Part shown: positions 24,289 to 38,605 of the stretch, piece after piece
How positions within the stretch are numbered: position 1 is the first letter of the stretch
How the letters are laid out: the number at the start of each line of letters is the position of its first letter
Assembly: GCF_001051995.2 (NCBI RefSeq)
Contig: NZ_CP014646.1
Span: 2,418,001 to 2,482,000, forward strand
From: Thauera humireducens
GTDB taxonomy: Bacteria > Pseudomonadota > Gammaproteobacteria > Burkholderiales > Rhodocyclaceae
Reading direction: 5' to 3'
DNA length: 64,000 nucleotides
Position numbers and translations under genes: made by a program
Notes under the pieces: generated by a model
Database searches by the model: none
What the model was told of the DNA's origin: nothing
The model's input: only the letters and a program-made list of their open reading frames with translations

Positions 24289-25254
24289 TCAGGCCGGCTG
24301 GGCTTCGACGGCGCGCTGGCTGTCGAGCCACACGCCCAGACCCTGCGCATTGAGTTCGAGGTCCATGCGCAGCAGCTCGAGCGTCTGCTCCTCGTCGAGC
24401 GCCCATTTCTGGCGGTCGGTCTCCTCGCGCATCACCTGTTCGAGACCGGCGAGGATCTCGACGTGGCGTGCGACACCGTCGCCACGCGCAGCCTGCGCCA
24501 CAGCGACCATGGCATCGATCAGGCGATGGAGATCGGCCGCGAGGCGCGGCACGTCGGTGACGCGGCTGTAGTGGGTCAGGTACATGGCCTGCGGCTGCAT
24601 GGCCATCATGCGGTCGATCGACTCGTGCATCGCCTGCGGATCGAACTGCGTCGGCGTCGTGGTCGGCACGACGAAGGCGCGCCCGTCCACATCGAGTTCG
24701 CGATAGGACAGGCCGAAGGTATCACCGGTGAAGAAGGCGCGGGCGGTGTTGTCCCAGATGCAGATGTGGTGGCGCGCATGACCCGGGGTGTCGAAGACGC
24801 GGAAGCGACGGCTGGCCAGGCGCAGCTCCAGCCCGTCGGTCGCGGGCACGATGCGCTCGGCGGACACCGGCACCAGCCGGCCATACAGCTGATAGGCGCG
24901 CTCGGCGCCGTAGACGGCCGAAGTGCCTTCCCACAGTTTGCTCGGATCGACCATGTGACGCACGCCGCGCGGGTGCACCAGCAGCTTCGCATTGGGCAGC
25001 GCACACATCAGGCTGCCGCCCCCCCCGGCATGATCGAGGTGGATGTGGGTCAGCATGACCCAGTCGACGTTCTCCGGCGGGATGCCCAGCGCAGCGAGTG
25101 CCGAGAGCACGCGCGGCACGGAGTCGTTGCTGCCGGTATCGACGACCGCCGCCCGCCCCTCCTCGACCACGATATGGATGGCGGCCAGCAGCGGCCGGCC
25201 ATAGCCGGATTCGAGGGCATAAATGCCGTCGGACTGGCTGATGAGTTCGTTCAT
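24289..25254 (-). CDS. MBL-fold metallo-hydrolase
   Basis: A 321-aa metallo-beta-lactamase-fold hydrolase. The metal motif THIHLDHAGG has H70, H72, D74 and H75; a third ligand lies in DTPGHARHH and the bridging aspartate in FFTGDTFGL. The C-terminal third is helical (YLTHYSRVTDVPRLAADLHR...). It is likely a cytoplasmic hydrolase of a thioester, lactone or phosphoester; the substrate is unknown. A strong ribosome-binding site GAGGAGGG precedes ATG 25254. It appears to be the first gene of a small operon with tcdA. Confidence 0.85.
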   Translation of the reverse strand: MNELISQSDGIYALESGYGRPLLAAIHIVVEEGRAAVVDTGSNDSVPRVLSALAALGIPPENVDWVMLTHIHLDHAGGGGSLMCALPNAKLLVHPRGVRHMVDPSKLWEGTSAVYGAERAYQLYGRLVPVSAERIVPATDGLELRLASRRFRVFDTPGHARHHICIWDNTARAFFTGDTFGLSYRELDVDGRAFVVPTTTPTQFDPQAMHESIDRMMAMQPQAMYLTHYSRVTDVPRLAADLHRLIDAMVAVAQAARGDGVARHVEILAGLEQVMREETDRQKWALDEEQTLELLRMDLELNAQGLGVWLDSQRAVEAQPA

Positions 25255-25363
25255 TGTTCTCCCTCCTCGTACCGCAACTTTGGGTTCGAACGCCCAAATT
25301 CAATCCTAGGCGCGAGATACGCCCGCGCCCCGGACACACGTCACGTTGTGCAGCGCACTCGTG

Positions 25364-25855
25364 TCAGAACGGGATGTCGTCGTCGAAATCACCGAAGCCA
25401 GACGAGGACGGCGCAGGCTGCGACTGCGGACGCGGCGCGGCAGCCGGAGCCTGCTGGCGCGGGGCCGCTGCGGGAGCGTCGTAGCCGCCGTCGTTGCCGC
25501 GCATCGGCGCGTCACCGCCTTCGCGGCGGCCGAGCATCTTCATCTCGTCGGCGCGGATCTCGGTGGTGTAGCGATCCTGACCGCTCTGGTCCTGCCACTT
25601 GCGGGTGCGCAGGCTACCTTCGATGTAGACCTGGCTGCCCTTGCGCAGATACTGGCCGGCGATCTCGGCGAGCTTGCCGTAGAACGTCACACGATGCCAC
25701 TCGGTGGCTTCGCGGCGTTCGCCGGTGTTCTTGTCGCGCCAGTTCTCGGTGGTCGCCAGGCGGATGTTGCAGATGGCGTCGCCGGACGGTGCGAAGCGGC
25801 TTTCGGGATCGGCGCCGAGGTTGCCGATCAGGATGACTTTGTTGACGGATGCCAT
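25364..25855 (-). CDS. ssb: Single-stranded DNA-binding protein
   Basis: A 163-aa SSB. The OB fold covers about residues 1-110 ([55 protein letters not shown]). A disordered Gly/Pro/Ala/Gln linker follows, then the conserved acidic tip DFDDDIPF that binds partner proteins in replication and repair. ATG 25855 has TAGGAG 8 bases upstream; an earlier in-frame ATG does not fit the family. It lies 49 bases downstream of the MFS gene, the MFS-ssb order with divergent uvrA being common in betaproteobacteria. Confidence 0.96.
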   Translation of the reverse strand: MASVNKVILIGNLGADPESRFAPSGDAICNIRLATTENWRDKNTGERREATEWHRVTFYGKLAEIAGQYLRKGSQVYIEGSLRTRKWQDQSGQDRYTTEIRADEMKMLGRREGGDAPMRGNDGGYDAPAAAPRQQAPAAAPRPQSQPAPSSSGFGDFDDDIPF

Positions 25856-25904
25856 CGGGTTTCTCCTAGGTGTGCAAGTGGCTGCGCGATGCGCAGCGAA
25901 AAAT

Positions 25905-27113
25905 TCAGTCCCGCGTCGGTGCGGGTACGACACGCAGCGGCGGCGGGTTCATGCTGGTCGACAGCACCAGCCAGGCCAGCGCCAGCACGCCGCAGAACAG
26001 GCTGACGGCACCCGCGCCGAAACGCTGCCCCAGCCAGCCGCCGAGCAGGCCACCGAGGAACAGGCCGACGGACTGCAGGGTGTTGTAGACCCCGAGCGCG
26101 GTGCCCTTCGCATGCGCGGGCGCGATGCGCGAAATCCACGACGGCTGCGTCGCCTCGAGCACATTGAAGGCGACGAAGAAGAGCGTCAGCAACAATGCCA
26201 ATGGTATCAGCCCATCACCGATCAGCCACAGTCCGAACTGAACCAGTGCCAGCAATCCGACCGCGGCATTGAACACCGGTTTCATCAGGTTGCGGCGTTC
26301 GGCAATGATCACCGCCGGCACCATGACGACGAAGGACAGCAGCACCGCCGGCAGGTAGACCTTCCAGTGCTCGGGCACCGGCAGGCCGCCGCTCGACACC
26401 AGCGCGGCCGGCACCATCACCCACATCGTGGTCTGGATCAGGTGCAGCGCGAACACGCCGAAGTTCAGCCGCATCAGCTGGCCATCGCGCAGCACGTCGA
26501 TGAAGCGTCCGCCGTTGGAACGCGGCACCGGCGGCGCCTCCGGCACGACCCACAGCAGCACGCCAATCGCACCGAATGCGAGCACCGCCGTCAGCCAGAA
26601 GATTCCGTCCATGCCGATGGCGGCATACAGCAGCGGCGCCGCCACCATCGACAGCGCGAACACCAGGCCGATCGAAGACCCGATCATCGCCATGACCTTG
26701 GTGCGATGCTGGTCGCGCGTGAGATCGGCGGCCAGGGCGGTGACGGCGGCCGAGATGGCACCCGCGCCCTGCAGCACACGCCCGGCGATGATCATGTGGA
26801 TGCTGTCGGCCAGGGCTGCCACAACGCTGCCGAGCACGAACAGCACGAGGCCGAAGACGATGACCGGCTTGCGACCGAACCGGTCGGACGCGGCACCATA
26901 GGCGATCTGCAGGCAGGCCTGGGTGAGCCCGTAGGCGCCGATCGCCAGACCCACCAGCGTCAGATTGTCACCGCCCGGGATGCCCGCCGCGTGCACCGCG
27001 AACACCGGCAGGATCAGGAACAGGCCGAGCATGCGCAGCGCGAAGATCGCGGCCAGGCTCATGCCTGCGCGACGTTCGGCGGAAGTCATCGGATCTCGCG
27101 ACGGAACGGACAT
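25905..27113 (-). CDS. MFS transporter (YajR-like)
   Basis: A 402-aa major-facilitator transporter with about 12 hydrophobic segments. It has the loop 2-3 motif [13 protein letters not shown] and the start [28 protein letters not shown] typical of YajR-type exporters. The short C-terminus carries no extra domain, unlike E. coli YajR. The substrate is unknown. ATG 27113 is used; ATG 27089 is also in frame. A TAGAAT box (plus 27143-27148) about 30 bases upstream is a likely -10. It is divergent from uvrA, and likely co-transcribed with ssb. Confidence 0.85.
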   Translation of the reverse strand: MSVPSRDPMTSAERRAGMSLAAIFALRMLGLFLILPVFAVHAAGIPGGDNLTLVGLAIGAYGLTQACLQIAYGAASDRFGRKPVIVFGLVLFVLGSVVAALADSIHMIIAGRVLQGAGAISAAVTALAADLTRDQHRTKVMAMIGSSIGLVFALSMVAAPLLYAAIGMDGIFWLTAVLAFGAIGVLLWVVPEAPPVPRSNGGRFIDVLRDGQLMRLNFGVFALHLIQTTMWVMVPAALVSSGGLPVPEHWKVYLPAVLLSFVVMVPAVIIAERRNLMKPVFNAAVGLLALVQFGLWLIGDGLIPLALLLTLFFVAFNVLEATQPSWISRIAPAHAKGTALGVYNTLQSVGLFLGGLLGGWLGQRFGAGAVSLFCGVLALAWLVLSTSMNPPPLRVVPAPTRD

Positions 27114-27179
27114 GCAAAAGGCCGGTTGCGATAAAGCGGCGAATTCTAACATTTCCCCACCCTTGGCTCACGGATTGCG

Positions 27180-27209
27180 TTGGCCCGGACAGGCGTTCTC
27201 TCTTATAGT
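27180..27209 (+). promoter_or_regulatory. Probable uvrA promoter
   Basis: A TATAGT -10 box (27204-27209) lies 18 bases after a weak TTGGCC -35 (27180-27185). The predicted start is near 27216, giving a leader of about 24 bases to the uvrA ATG at 27240. No LexA-type CTGT-N8-ACAG box is visible in the gap to the divergent MFS gene. Confidence 0.5.
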
Positions 27210-27239
27210 TTCGGGTTACCTACCGCCAGCCCTGCCGCC

Positions 27240-30074
<2,835 letters not shown>

Positions 30075-30080
<6 letters not shown>

Positions 30081-30100
30081 CCCAAGCCCGCGGGTCAGGC
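30075..30100. terminator. Hairpin between convergent uvrA and galE
   Basis: A perfect 9-bp stem (GCCTGACCC at 30075-30083, GGGTCAGGC at 30092-30100) with an 8-base loop contains the uvrA stop codon and lies between convergent genes. Neither side has a good T-run (GCGTTT on the plus side), so it is a candidate bidirectional terminator, not a canonical one. Confidence 0.5.
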
Positions 30101-30105
30101 GCGTT

Positions 30106-31128
<1,023 letters not shown>

Positions 31129-31163
31129 TTCGTGCCTCTCCACCACCACACTAACCGCAGGCG

Positions 31164-31190
31164 AAAAAAAACCGGGCGATTGCCCGGTTT
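31164..31190 (-). terminator. Intrinsic terminator after rplQ (end of the ribosomal superlocus)
   Basis: On the minus strand a 9-bp stem AAACCGGGC / GCCCGGTTT (plus 31169-31177 and 31182-31190) with a 4-base loop is followed by a T-tract (plus-strand A run 31164-31171). It lies 21 bases after the rplQ stop and upstream of galE, and has all the features of a Rho-independent terminator. Confidence 0.9.
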
Positions 31191-31210
31191 CCTCTACTTC
31201 ACGACCCGAC

Positions 31211-31606
31211 TCAGGCCGCTTCGCCTTCCACGTCGACCGCTTCCCCATCCGGGCGATCCAGCAGTTCGACAAACGCCATCGGGGCGTTGTCGCCATCGCG
31301 GAACCCGCACTTCAGGATGCGCAGATAGCCGCCATTGCGGGTGGCGTAGCGCGGGCCCAGTTCGTCGAACAGCTTCACGACCATATCGCGGTCGCGAAGA
31401 CGGTTGAACGCCAGACGGCGGTTGGACAGGCTGGGCTTCTTGCCCAGGGTGATCATCGGCTCCACCACGCGGCGAAGTTCCTTCGCCTTCGGCAGGGTCG
31501 TCTTGATCACTTCGTGACGCAGCAGCGAGTTGGCCATGTTGCGGAACATCGCCTGGCGGTGGCTGCTGGTACGATTCAGCTTGCGAAGACCATTACGGTG
31601 ACGCAT
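31211..31606 (-). CDS. rplQ: 50S ribosomal protein L17
   Basis: A 131-aa large-subunit protein with the family start [24 protein letters not shown] and the core [21 protein letters not shown]. It carries an acidic C-terminal tail ([12 protein letters not shown]). It is the last gene of the alpha cluster, 25 bases after rpoA, and is followed by an intrinsic terminator. Confidence 0.98.
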   Translation of the reverse strand: MRHRNGLRKLNRTSSHRQAMFRNMANSLLRHEVIKTTLPKAKELRRVVEPMITLGKKPSLSNRRLAFNRLRDRDMVVKLFDELGPRYATRNGGYLRILKCGFRDGDNAPMAFVELLDRPDGEAVDVEGEAA

Positions 31607-31631
31607 TTCAATTCCTCACTTGCCCGGCGTC

Positions 31632-32618
31632 TCAACCGAGCTTCTCAAGCCCGGCCGGCGGCCAGTTTTCCAGTTTCATGCCAAGGGTGAGACCGCGCGA
31701 GGCCAGCACTTCCTTGATCTCGTTCAGCGACTTGCGACCCAGGTTCGGGGTCTTCAGCAGTTCCGTCTCGGTACGCTGAATCAGATCGCCGATGTAGTAG
31801 ATGTTCTCGGCCTTCAGGCAGTTGGCCGAACGCACCGTCAGTTCCAGATCGTCGACCGGACGCAGCAGCACCGGATCGATCGTGACCTCGGGCTTCGTCA
31901 CCTGCGGCGCAGCCGTGCCTTCCAGCTCGGCGAACACCGACAGTTGGTCCATCAGCACGCGCGCAGCGTAGCGGATGGCCTGCTCGGGATCCACGGCACC
32001 ATTGGTTTCGATGTCGATGACCAGACGATCCAGGTCAGTGCGTTGCTCGACGCGAGCGCTCTCGACCAGATAGCTGACGCGACGCACCGGGCCAAACGAC
32101 GCATCAAGGACGATGTGACCGATCGCCTTGCTTTCGGCATTGACCGGACGGACGTTGCCAGGCACGTAGCCGCGACCTTCCTCGACCTTGATCTGCATGT
32201 CCAGCGTGCCGCCAGGCGCGATGTGCGCGATGACGTGGTCGGGGTTGATGATCTCGACGTCATGACCCAGCTCGATGTCGGCCGCCGTAACGACGCCTTC
32301 GCCCGACTTGGCCAGACGCAGGGTGACTTCGCTACGGTTATGCAGCTTGAACACCACACCCTTGAGGTTCAACAGCAGATCGACGATGTCTTCGCGGACG
32401 CCATCCAGCGTGGAGTACTCATGGAGGACTCCCTCGATCGTCACTTCGGTCGGTGCATGACCGGGCAGCGACGACAGGAGGATGCGCCTCAGCGCATTCC
32501 CCAGCGTGTGACCGAAACCCCGCTCGAACGGCTCCATCGTCACCCTCGCCTGTACCGGCGAGGTGCTCTGGACGTCGATGATGCGCGGTTTCAGCAGTGC
32601 ATTGCTTTGCATCAGCAT
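31632..32618 (-). CDS. rpoA: RNA polymerase alpha subunit
   Basis: A 328-aa protein. The N-terminal dimerisation domain carries [22 protein letters not shown], and the C-terminal domain (about 245-328) carries the DNA/activator-binding segments [19 protein letters not shown] and [23 protein letters not shown]. It assembles beta and beta' and contacts UP elements and activators. It lies between rpsD and rplQ as in other proteobacteria. Start [12 protein letters not shown] has a normal length. Confidence 0.98.
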   Translation of the reverse strand: MLMQSNALLKPRIIDVQSTSPVQARVTMEPFERGFGHTLGNALRRILLSSLPGHAPTEVTIEGVLHEYSTLDGVREDIVDLLLNLKGVVFKLHNRSEVTLRLAKSGEGVVTAADIELGHDVEIINPDHVIAHIAPGGTLDMQIKVEEGRGYVPGNVRPVNAESKAIGHIVLDASFGPVRRVSYLVESARVEQRTDLDRLVIDIETNGAVDPEQAIRYAARVLMDQLSVFAELEGTAAPQVTKPEVTIDPVLLRPVDDLELTVRSANCLKAENIYYIGDLIQRTETELLKTPNLGRKSLNEIKEVLASRGLTLGMKLENWPPAGLEKLG

Positions 32619-32650
32619 TCCCTCGGAACTAGAAGAGGATCAGCCCCCGA

Positions 32651-33280
32651 TTAACGGGAGTACAGTTCCACCACCAGGCCTTCATTGATCGTGGGCGGCA
32701 GTTCGGAACGAACCGGGTAGGCCTTGAAAACGCCCTTACCGGCCTTCGTGTCGACATCCAGCCACTCGGGGAAGCCACGCGAAGCAGCCGCTTCCAGCGC
32801 AGCCTTGACCCGCAGGTGACCACGCGCACGTTCGGTCAGCTCGACAACATCACCCGGACGCACGACGTACGACGGGATGTTCACGCGCTTGCCATTCACC
32901 AGCACGCCATTGTGACGCACGACCTGACGCGCCTCGGCACGCGAAGCGCCGAAACCCATGCGATACGCAACAGAGTCCAGACGACCCTCGAGCAGTTGCA
33001 GCAGGTTCTCACCGGTCTGACCGCGACGACGGTCCGCCTCGGCGTAGACCTTGCGGAACTGGCGCTCGAGCACGCCATAAAGACGACGGATCTTCTGCTT
33101 TTCACGCAGCTGCACGCCATAACCCGACAGACGCTGACCCGAGCGCTGGCCGTGTTGGCCAGGCGCGTAGGCACGGCGCTCGATGGCGCACTTGTCGGTG
33201 AAACACTTTTCGCCCTTCAGAAACAGCTTTTCGCCTTCGCGACGGCACTGACGGCACTTGGGATCGAGATTACGAGCCAC
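32651..33280 (-). CDS. rpsD: 30S ribosomal protein S4
   Basis: A 209-aa primary 16S rRNA-binding protein with an S4 RNA-binding domain (about 97-160, [20 protein letters not shown]). The N-terminus carries four cysteines (CRQC and CFTDKC), the zinc-binding C+ form, unlike E. coli S4. In many bacteria S4 represses the alpha operon by binding its mRNA. It is 14 bases downstream of rpsK. Confidence 0.98.
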   Translation of the reverse strand: MARNLDPKCRQCRREGEKLFLKGEKCFTDKCAIERRAYAPGQHGQRSGQRLSGYGVQLREKQKIRRLYGVLERQFRKVYAEADRRRGQTGENLLQLLEGRLDSVAYRMGFGASRAEARQVVRHNGVLVNGKRVNIPSYVVRPGDVVELTERARGHLRVKAALEAAASRGFPEWLDVDTKAGKGVFKAYPVRSELPPTINEGLVVELYSR

Positions 33281-33294
33281 TTATCAACTCCTTG

Positions 33295-33684
33295 TCAGAT
33301 ACGGCGCTTTTTCGGCGGACGGCAGCCGTTATGCGGGATGGGGGTGATGTCCGTGATGCTGGAAATCTTGATCCCCAGCGCGTTCAGCGCGCGAACGGAA
33401 GACTCGCGACCCGGACCGGGGCCCTTGATACGCACTTCCAGGTTCTTGATGCCGCATTCCTGCGCGACCTTGCCAGCCGCTTCGGCCGCTACCTGCGCAG
33501 CGAACGGCGTGCTCTTGCGCGAGCCCTTGAAGCCAGCGCCGCCGGACGTTGCCCACGAGAGAGCATTGCCCTGACGGTCGGTGATGGTGATGATCGTATT
33601 ATTGAAGCTCGCGTGAACGTGGGCGATACCCTCAGCCACGTTCTTCTTGACCTTCTTACGAACCTTCGTTCCAGTCTTAGCCAT
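33295..33684 (-). CDS. rpsK: 30S ribosomal protein S11
   Basis: A 129-aa platform protein of the small subunit. The family core [21 protein letters not shown] and the terminal [11 protein letters not shown] are present. It lies 12 bases after rpsM within the alpha cluster. Confidence 0.98.
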   Translation of the reverse strand: MAKTGTKVRKKVKKNVAEGIAHVHASFNNTIITITDRQGNALSWATSGGAGFKGSRKSTPFAAQVAAEAAGKVAQECGIKNLEVRIKGPGPGRESSVRALNALGIKISSITDITPIPHNGCRPPKKRRI

Positions 33685-33696
33685 TATCGGTTCCTA

Positions 33697-34059
33697 TTAC
33701 TTCTTGCCGGCGATCGCCTTGCGGGGACCTTTGCGGGTACGCGCATTCGTACGAGTGCGCTGACCCCGCAGCGGCAGGCCGCGACGATGACGCACGCCGC
33801 GATAGCAGCCCAGGTCCATCAGTCGCTTGATGTTCATCGTCACTTCACGACGCAGATCGCCCTCAACAACGAAACGACCGACTTCGTCACGCAGCTTTTC
33901 CATGTCCGACTCGGTCAGATCCTTGATCTTCGTCGAGCGAACGATGCCTGCGGCGTCGCAAATCTTCTGAGCACGCGTACGGCCGATCCCAAAGATTGCG
34001 GTCAACGCGATCTCGGCGTGCTTGTGATTGGGAATGTTTACCCCAGCAATACGGGCCAT
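33697..34059 (-). CDS. rpsM: 30S ribosomal protein S13
   Basis: A 120-aa small-subunit head protein that contacts P-site tRNA and bridges to the 50S. It starts [20 protein letters not shown] and ends with the basic tail [18 protein letters not shown] promoter that overlaps the rpmJ stop codon precedes it, making it the first gene of an alpha-type transcription unit (rpsM-rpsK-rpsD-rpoA-rplQ). Confidence 0.98.
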   Translation of the reverse strand: MARIAGVNIPNHKHAEIALTAIFGIGRTRAQKICDAAGIVRSTKIKDLTESDMEKLRDEVGRFVVEGDLRREVTMNIKRLMDLGCYRGVRHRRGLPLRGQRTRTNARTRKGPRKAIAGKK

Positions 34060-34087
34060 CCGTCTACCCCAAAACGCGAAACATTAA

Positions 34088-34116
34088 ATTTTAATAGCTA
34101 GAGTTGACTTAATCAA
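34088..34116 (-). promoter_or_regulatory. Alpha-cluster promoter upstream of rpsM
   Basis: On the minus strand: -35 TTGATT (plus 34111-34116, overlapping the rpmJ stop), 17-base spacer, -10 TAAAAT (plus 34088-34093, 5 of 6 to consensus). Transcription would start near 34081, about 22 bases before the rpsM ATG. The rpmJ-rpsM gap is AT-rich, unlike the flanking genes. E. coli also has its alpha promoter before rpsM. Confidence 0.65.
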
Positions 34117-34226
34117 CCCTGGCGCTGCTTATGCCGCGGATCGGTGCAGATGACGCGAACGACACCTTTGCGGCGGATGATCTTGCAATTGCGGCAAAGC
34201 CGCTTGACTGAAGCCTGGACTCGCAT
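34113..34226 (-). CDS. rpmJ: 50S ribosomal protein L36
   Basis: A 37-aa protein, [17 protein letters not shown] to GTD-like PRHKQRQG, read directly from the sequence. The three cysteines and one histidine (C11, C14, C27, H32) form the zinc-ribbon C+ version. It lies between infA (24-base gap) and rpsM, the usual place. The stop codon overlaps the -35 box of the next promoter. Confidence 0.96.
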   Translation of the reverse strand: MRVQASVKRLCRNCKIIRRKGVVRVICTDPRHKQRQG

Positions 34227-34250
34227 GTTCTTGCTCCTGTTTCTCTATTC

Positions 34251-34469
34251 TCACTTGGTCCGGAACACGATCCGGCCCTTGGTCAGGTCGTAAGGGGTCA
34301 ACTGCACCGTAACCTTGTCTCCAGGGAGGATGCGGATGTAATGCATGCGCATCTTGCCGGAGATGTGGCCGAGGACCATGTGTCCGTTCTCGAGCCTTAC
34401 GCGGAACGTTGCGTTGGGGAGGTTTTCCGTGACCTCGCCCTGCATCTCGATGACATCTTCCTTGGCCAT
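34251..34469 (-). CDS. infA: Translation initiation factor IF-1
   Basis: A 72-aa OB-fold protein, [20 protein letters not shown] to [10 protein letters not shown], with no insertion or deletion against the usual length. It binds the 30S A site during initiation. It lies 3 bases after secY and before rpmJ; infA in the spc/alpha cluster is typical of betaproteobacteria. Confidence 0.98.
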   Translation of the reverse strand: MAKEDVIEMQGEVTENLPNATFRVRLENGHMVLGHISGKMRMHYIRILPGDKVTVQLTPYDLTKGRIVFRTK

Positions 34470-34472
34470 GTC

Positions 34473-35798
34473 TTACCGGGTCGGGAGACCGGCCCCCTTG
34501 AAGTTCGCCTTCTTCAGCAGACTCTCGTACTGGTGCGACATCACGAACGCCTGAACCTGTGCCATAAAGTCCATCGTGACGACCACGATGATCAGCAGGG
34601 AGGTGCCACCGAAGTAGAACGGCACGTTCCACTTCAGGATCAGGAACTCGGGCAGCAGGCAGACCAGGGTGATGTACACCGCGCCGGCCAGCGTCAGCCG
34701 CATGAGAATCTTGTCAATGTAGCGAGCGGTCTGATCGCCCGGGCGGATCCCCGGAACGAACGCCCCACTCTTCTTCAGATTGTCGGCCGTCTCGCGAGCG
34801 TTGAACACCAGCGCCGTGTAAAAGAAGCAGAAGAACACGATCGCCAGCGCGTACAGCATCACGTAGATCGGTTGCCCCGGAGACAACGTGGATGCGATGT
34901 CCCGCAGCCAGTACATCCCCTCGGAAGAGCCGAACCACTGCCCCAGCGTCGCCGGGAACAGGATGATGCTCGACGCGAAGATCGGCGGAATCACGCCGGA
35001 CATGTTCAGCTTCAGAGGCAGGTGGGAACTCTGACCACCGTAAACCTTGTTGCCGACCTGCCGCTTGGCGTAATTCACCAGGATCTTCCGCTGCCCCCGC
35101 TCCACGAACACCACGAAGCCCGTCACCAGCGCCACCAGCACGCAGATGAACAGCGCGGTGAAAGGATGCATCGACCCAGTCCGAACCAGTTCGAACAGAC
35201 CACCGATCGCACTCGGCAAGCCTGCTGCGATGCCTGCGAAGATGATGATCGAGATACCGTTGCCGATGCCACGTTCCGTAATCTGCTCGCCCAGCCACAT
35301 CAGGAACATCGTCCCCGTGACGAGCGTGGCGACGGTGACGAAACGGAACATGAGTCCCGGTTCCAGCACGAGGCCAGGCTGCCCTTCAAGCGCGATCGCG
35401 ATACCCAGCGACTGCGCGAAGGCCAGCACGAGCGTACCGTAGCGCGTGTACTGGGTGATCTTCCGACGCCCCGCCTCACCCTCCTTCTTGAGCGCCTCCA
35501 GCGTAGGCACCGCCACCGTCATCAGTTGCATGATGATGGAGGCCGAGATGTAGGGCATGATGCCCAGGGCGAAGATCGTGAAGCGCGACAGCGCGCCACC
35601 CGAGAACAGGTTGAAGACGCCGAGAATGCCGCCCGCCTGCGACTGGAACAGCTCAGCCAGCCGCTCGGGATCGATACCCGGGACGGGGATGTGCGCACCC
35701 AAACGATAGACGATGAGCGCGCCCAGCAGGAACAGAAGGCGACGCTTGAGGTCGCCGAACCGCCCCGGATTGCCCAGCGTGGCAGAAGGAGTAGCCAC
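34473..35798 (-). CDS. secY: Protein translocase subunit SecY
   Basis: A 441-aa channel protein of the SecYEG translocon with 10 membrane segments. It starts [21 protein letters not shown], with the plug-region segment [21 protein letters not shown] and cytoplasmic loops suited to ribosome and SecA binding ([12 protein letters not shown]). It lies 14 bases after rplO, so membrane insertion capacity is co-expressed with ribosomal proteins. SecE is encoded at 61263 in the same block. Confidence 0.98.
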   Translation of the reverse strand: MATPSATLGNPGRFGDLKRRLLFLLGALIVYRLGAHIPVPGIDPERLAELFQSQAGGILGVFNLFSGGALSRFTIFALGIMPYISASIIMQLMTVAVPTLEALKKEGEAGRRKITQYTRYGTLVLAFAQSLGIAIALEGQPGLVLEPGLMFRFVTVATLVTGTMFLMWLGEQITERGIGNGISIIIFAGIAAGLPSAIGGLFELVRTGSMHPFTALFICVLVALVTGFVVFVERGQRKILVNYAKRQVGNKVYGGQSSHLPLKLNMSGVIPPIFASSIILFPATLGQWFGSSEGMYWLRDIASTLSPGQPIYVMLYALAIVFFCFFYTALVFNARETADNLKKSGAFVPGIRPGDQTARYIDKILMRLTLAGAVYITLVCLLPEFLILKWNVPFYFGGTSLLIIVVVTMDFMAQVQAFVMSHQYESLLKKANFKGAGLPTR

Positions 35799-35812
35799 AG
35801 CCTGTCCCTTTA

Positions 35813-36250
35813 TTACTCAGCCGACACGGAACCGCCGGCAGCTTCGATCGCTGCCTTGGCACCCTTGGTCGCACCGACGCCGCGCAGCACAACCTTGCGG
35901 TTGATCTCGCCCGACAGAACGACCTTCGCGGACAGCGCATCGCCCGGAACCACACCTGCCTGCATCAGCGTCAGCAGGTCGATTTCCTCGACCGGCACGG
36001 CTGCAAGTTCAGACAGGCGCACTTCCACGTTGCGGGCACGCGTCAGCGAGACGAAGCCACGCTTCGGCAGGCGACGCTGCAGCGGCATCTGACCGCCTTC
36101 GAAGCCCGTCTTGTGGAAACCGCCCGCGCGGGATTTCTGACCCTTGTGGCCACGGCCGCAAGTCTTGCCCAGGCCGCTACCGATTCCACGCCCGACGCGC
36201 TTGGCGACGGTCTTGGAGCCAGCTGCGGGCTTGATGGTATTCAGGCGCAT
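35813..36250 (-). CDS. rplO: 50S ribosomal protein L15
   Basis: A 145-aa protein. ATG 36250 ([13 protein letters not shown]) is the standard start; a codon four residues upstream lies in rpmD. The glycine-rich N-terminal arm [25 protein letters not shown] and the globular C-terminal part are normal. It starts one base after the rpmD stop. Confidence 0.98.
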   Translation of the reverse strand: MRLNTIKPAAGSKTVAKRVGRGIGSGLGKTCGRGHKGQKSRAGGFHKTGFEGGQMPLQRRLPKRGFVSLTRARNVEVRLSELAAVPVEEIDLLTLMQAGVVPGDALSAKVVLSGEINRKVVLRGVGATKGAKAAIEAAGGSVSAE

Positions 36251-36251
36251 A

Positions 36252-36434
36252 TCAACCCTCACACTTGACCAGGTAGGACACCTTGTTGATCATGCCGCGC
36301 ACCTCGGGCGTATCCGCCAGCTCAACCGTGTGGTTGAGTCGGCGCAGACCGAGCCCGCGCACGGTGGCGCGGTGCGACTGCTTGGTGCCGATCACGCTCT
36401 TGACGAGCGTCACCTTGATTTTCTTGTCCGACAT
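36252..36434 (-). CDS. rpmD: 50S ribosomal protein L30
   Basis: A 60-aa protein with the short bacterial L30 fold, [20 protein letters not shown] and [16 protein letters not shown]. It lies 3 bases after rpsE and 1 base before rplO. Confidence 0.97.
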   Translation of the reverse strand: MSDKKIKVTLVKSVIGTKQSHRATVRGLGLRRLNHTVELADTPEVRGMINKVSYLVKCEG

Positions 36435-36437
36435 CGC

Positions 36438-36962
36438 TTACCCCAGGATCTCTTCGACGGACTTGCCGCGCTTGGCAGCAATCTCCGCCGGGGTGTTGAT
36501 CGCCATCAGGCCGTTGATGGTGGCACGCACGACGTTGTAAGGATTGGCCGAGCCAATGCACTTGCAGATCACGTCCGTCACACCCATCACCTCGAACACG
36601 GCACGCATCGGACCGCCGGCAATGATGCCGGTACCGGCCGGAGCGGGCTGCATCAGCACGGACGACGCGCCATGCTTGCCGATCACGGTGTGCTGCAGGG
36701 TGCCGTTCTTCAGCGACACCTTGCGCATCTTGCGACGCGCCTCGTCCATCGCCTTCTGAACCGCCACCGGCACTTCACGGGACTTGCCCTTGCCCATGCC
36801 GATCGCACCGTCACCGTCGCCGACCACGGTCAGCGCCGCGAAGCCGAGAATCCGACCACCCTTGACGACCTTGGTCACGCGATTGATCGCGACCATCTTC
36901 TCCCGCAGGCCGTCATCGCGCTCGTCGGAGGCTTGCGCGCGTTTAGTTTGCTGCTTAGCCAT
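36438..36962 (-). CDS. rpsE: 30S ribosomal protein S5
   Basis: A 174-aa protein with the double-stranded RNA-binding-like N-terminal domain ([20 protein letters not shown]) and the ribosomal decoding-fidelity C-terminal domain ([21 protein letters not shown]). Normal length; starts [10 protein letters not shown]. It follows rplR by 12 bases. Confidence 0.98.
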   Translation of the reverse strand: MAKQQTKRAQASDERDDGLREKMVAINRVTKVVKGGRILGFAALTVVGDGDGAIGMGKGKSREVPVAVQKAMDEARRKMRKVSLKNGTLQHTVIGKHGASSVLMQPAPAGTGIIAGGPMRAVFEVMGVTDVICKCIGSANPYNVVRATINGLMAINTPAEIAAKRGKSVEEILG

Positions 36963-36974
36963 TCGATTCCTCGC

Positions 36975-37328
36975 TTAGAACTTGAGGCCGCCTTCGCGGG
37001 CAGCCTCGGCCAGCGCCTTCACGCGGCCGTGATACAGGAAGCCGGAGCGGTCAAATGCGACCTGCTCGATCCCAGCAGCCTTGGCGCGCTCGGCGATCAG
37101 CTTGCCGACGAGCTCCGCAGCAGCCTTGTTGCCACCGTTCGGCACCTGTGCGCGCACGTCGGCTTCGACGGTCGACGCGGCGGCGAGAACCTTCGAGCCG
37201 CAGCCCGAGATGACTTGCGCGTAGATATGGCAGTTGGACCGGAACACCGCGAGGCGAACCGCCTTGAGCTCCGCCAGCTTGGCGCGAGTTTTGCGCGCAC
37301 GGCGAAGACGAGTTTCTTTCTTGTTCAT
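36975..37328 (-). CDS. rplR: 50S ribosomal protein L18
   Basis: A 117-aa 5S rRNA-binding protein starting [21 protein letters not shown], with the family ending [26 protein letters not shown]. It lies in the spc order between rplF and rpsE. Confidence 0.98.
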   Translation of the reverse strand: MNKKETRLRRARKTRAKLAELKAVRLAVFRSNCHIYAQVISGCGSKVLAAASTVEADVRAQVPNGGNKAAAELVGKLIAERAKAAGIEQVAFDRSGFLYHGRVKALAEAAREGGLKF

Positions 37329-37339
37329 GACGAACCGCC

Positions 37340-37873
37340 TTACTTCTTCTTGGTTTCCTTGAGCACCACCACCTCGTCCGCATAGCGAACGCCCTTGCCC
37401 TTGTAGGGCTCGGGAGAGCGGTAGGCCCTCACCTCGGCCGCGACCTGGCCAACCTGCTGCTTGTCGACACCCTTGATCAGGATCTCGGTCTGCGTCGGTG
37501 TCTCGACCTTGACGCCAGCCGGCATCTGATGGACGACCGGATGCGAGAAGCCGAGCGACAGGTTGAGCTTGTCACCCTGAGCCTGCGCACGATAACCGAC
37601 ACCTACCAGGGTCAGCTTGCGCTCGAAGCCCTTGGTCACGCCCGTCACCATGTTGTTCACCAGCGCACGCACGGTACCCGACATCGCGCGCGCATTCGGC
37701 ACGCCATCGCGCGCCTTGCAGACGATCGCGTCACCCTCGCGCTCGACACTGACCTGACCGGTCAGCGGCTGGCGAAGCGTGCCCAGCGGGCCCTTCACGG
37801 CGATTTCAGCGTCGGAAATCATGACTTCGACACCGCTCGGAATCGCCACCGGATTCTTAGCTACACGAGACAT
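37340..37873 (-). CDS. rplF: 50S ribosomal protein L6
   Basis: A 177-aa protein of two similar domains. ATG 37873 ([17 protein letters not shown]) follows AAGGGGG at 5-6 bases; a TTG six codons upstream is in frame but overlaps the ribosome-binding site. The C-terminal motif [15 protein letters not shown] is intact. It is 10 bases downstream of rpsH. Confidence 0.98.
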   Translation of the reverse strand: MSRVAKNPVAIPSGVEVMISDAEIAVKGPLGTLRQPLTGQVSVEREGDAIVCKARDGVPNARAMSGTVRALVNNMVTGVTKGFERKLTLVGVGYRAQAQGDKLNLSLGFSHPVVHQMPAGVKVETPTQTEILIKGVDKQQVGQVAAEVRAYRSPEPYKGKGVRYADEVVVLKETKKK

Positions 37874-37883
37874 GGCATCCCCC

Positions 37884-38279
37884 TTAGGCAACTAGGCAGA
37901 TGACTTCGCCGCCGACGCGATTCGCACGCGCGCTACGGTCAGTCATCACACCACGCGGGGTGGACACGATGGCAACGCCCAGGCCGTTCATCACGCGCGG
38001 CAGCTCGTCGCTTCCCTTGTAGATACGCAGACCGGGGCGGCTGACGCGCTCGATGCGCTCGATCACCGGACGACCCGCGTAGTACTTCAGCGTCACGTCC
38101 AGCGTAGCCTTGCCGGCCTCGTCATTGACGGCGAAGCCGTCGATATAACCTTCGTCCTGCAGCACCTTCGCGATCGCGACCTTCAGCTTCGACGACGGCA
38201 TCGATACTGACGCCTTCTGAGCCTGTTGGCCATTGCGGATGCGCGTCAGCATGTCGGCGATGGGATCGGACATACTCAT
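37884..38279 (-). CDS. rpsH: 30S ribosomal protein S8
   Basis: A 131-aa 16S rRNA-binding protein. It starts [20 protein letters not shown]; the first ATG has AGGAG 9 bases upstream, so it is preferred over the second ATG at 38273. It ends with the RNA-binding segment [20 protein letters not shown]. In E. coli S8 is the repressor of the spc operon through rplE mRNA; whether that holds here is not visible. Confidence 0.98.
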   Translation of the reverse strand: MSMSDPIADMLTRIRNGQQAQKASVSMPSSKLKVAIAKVLQDEGYIDGFAVNDEAGKATLDVTLKYYAGRPVIERIERVSRPGLRIYKGSDELPRVMNGLGVAIVSTPRGVMTDRSARANRVGGEVICLVA

Positions 38280-38292
38280 CTTCGAATTCTCC

Positions 38293-38598
38293 TTACCAGC
38301 TCGCCTTGGTCATGCCAGGCACTTCGCCGCGGAAAGCGATCTCACGCAGCTTGTTGCGGCACAGACCGAACTTGCGGAACACACCACGCGGACGACCGGT
38401 CAGCGCGCAACGGTTGCGCTGACGCGTCGGATTGGCATTGCGCGGCAACTGCTGCAGCGCAAGACGAGCCGTCATGCGTTCTTCTTCGGACAGCTTCATG
38501 TCCTGGACCTGCGCAACCAGCGCCGCACGCTTGGCAGCAAACTTTGCCACCAGCTTCGCACGCTTGGCTTCGCGATTGATCAGAGCGAGTTTCGCCAT
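38293..38598 (-). CDS. rpsN: 30S ribosomal protein S14 (zinc-free form)
   Basis: A 101-aa S14 of the longer C- type. It starts [20 protein letters not shown] and lacks the CxxC pairs of zinc S14; only CALTGRPRG and [11 protein letters not shown] carry cysteines. ATG 38598 is the usual start; the frame extends upstream into rplE without homology. Confidence 0.97.
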   Translation of the reverse strand: MAKLALINREAKRAKLVAKFAAKRAALVAQVQDMKLSEEERMTARLALQQLPRNANPTRQRNRCALTGRPRGVFRKFGLCRNKLREIAFRGEVPGMTKASW

Positions 38599-38605
38599 AT
38601 CACCC

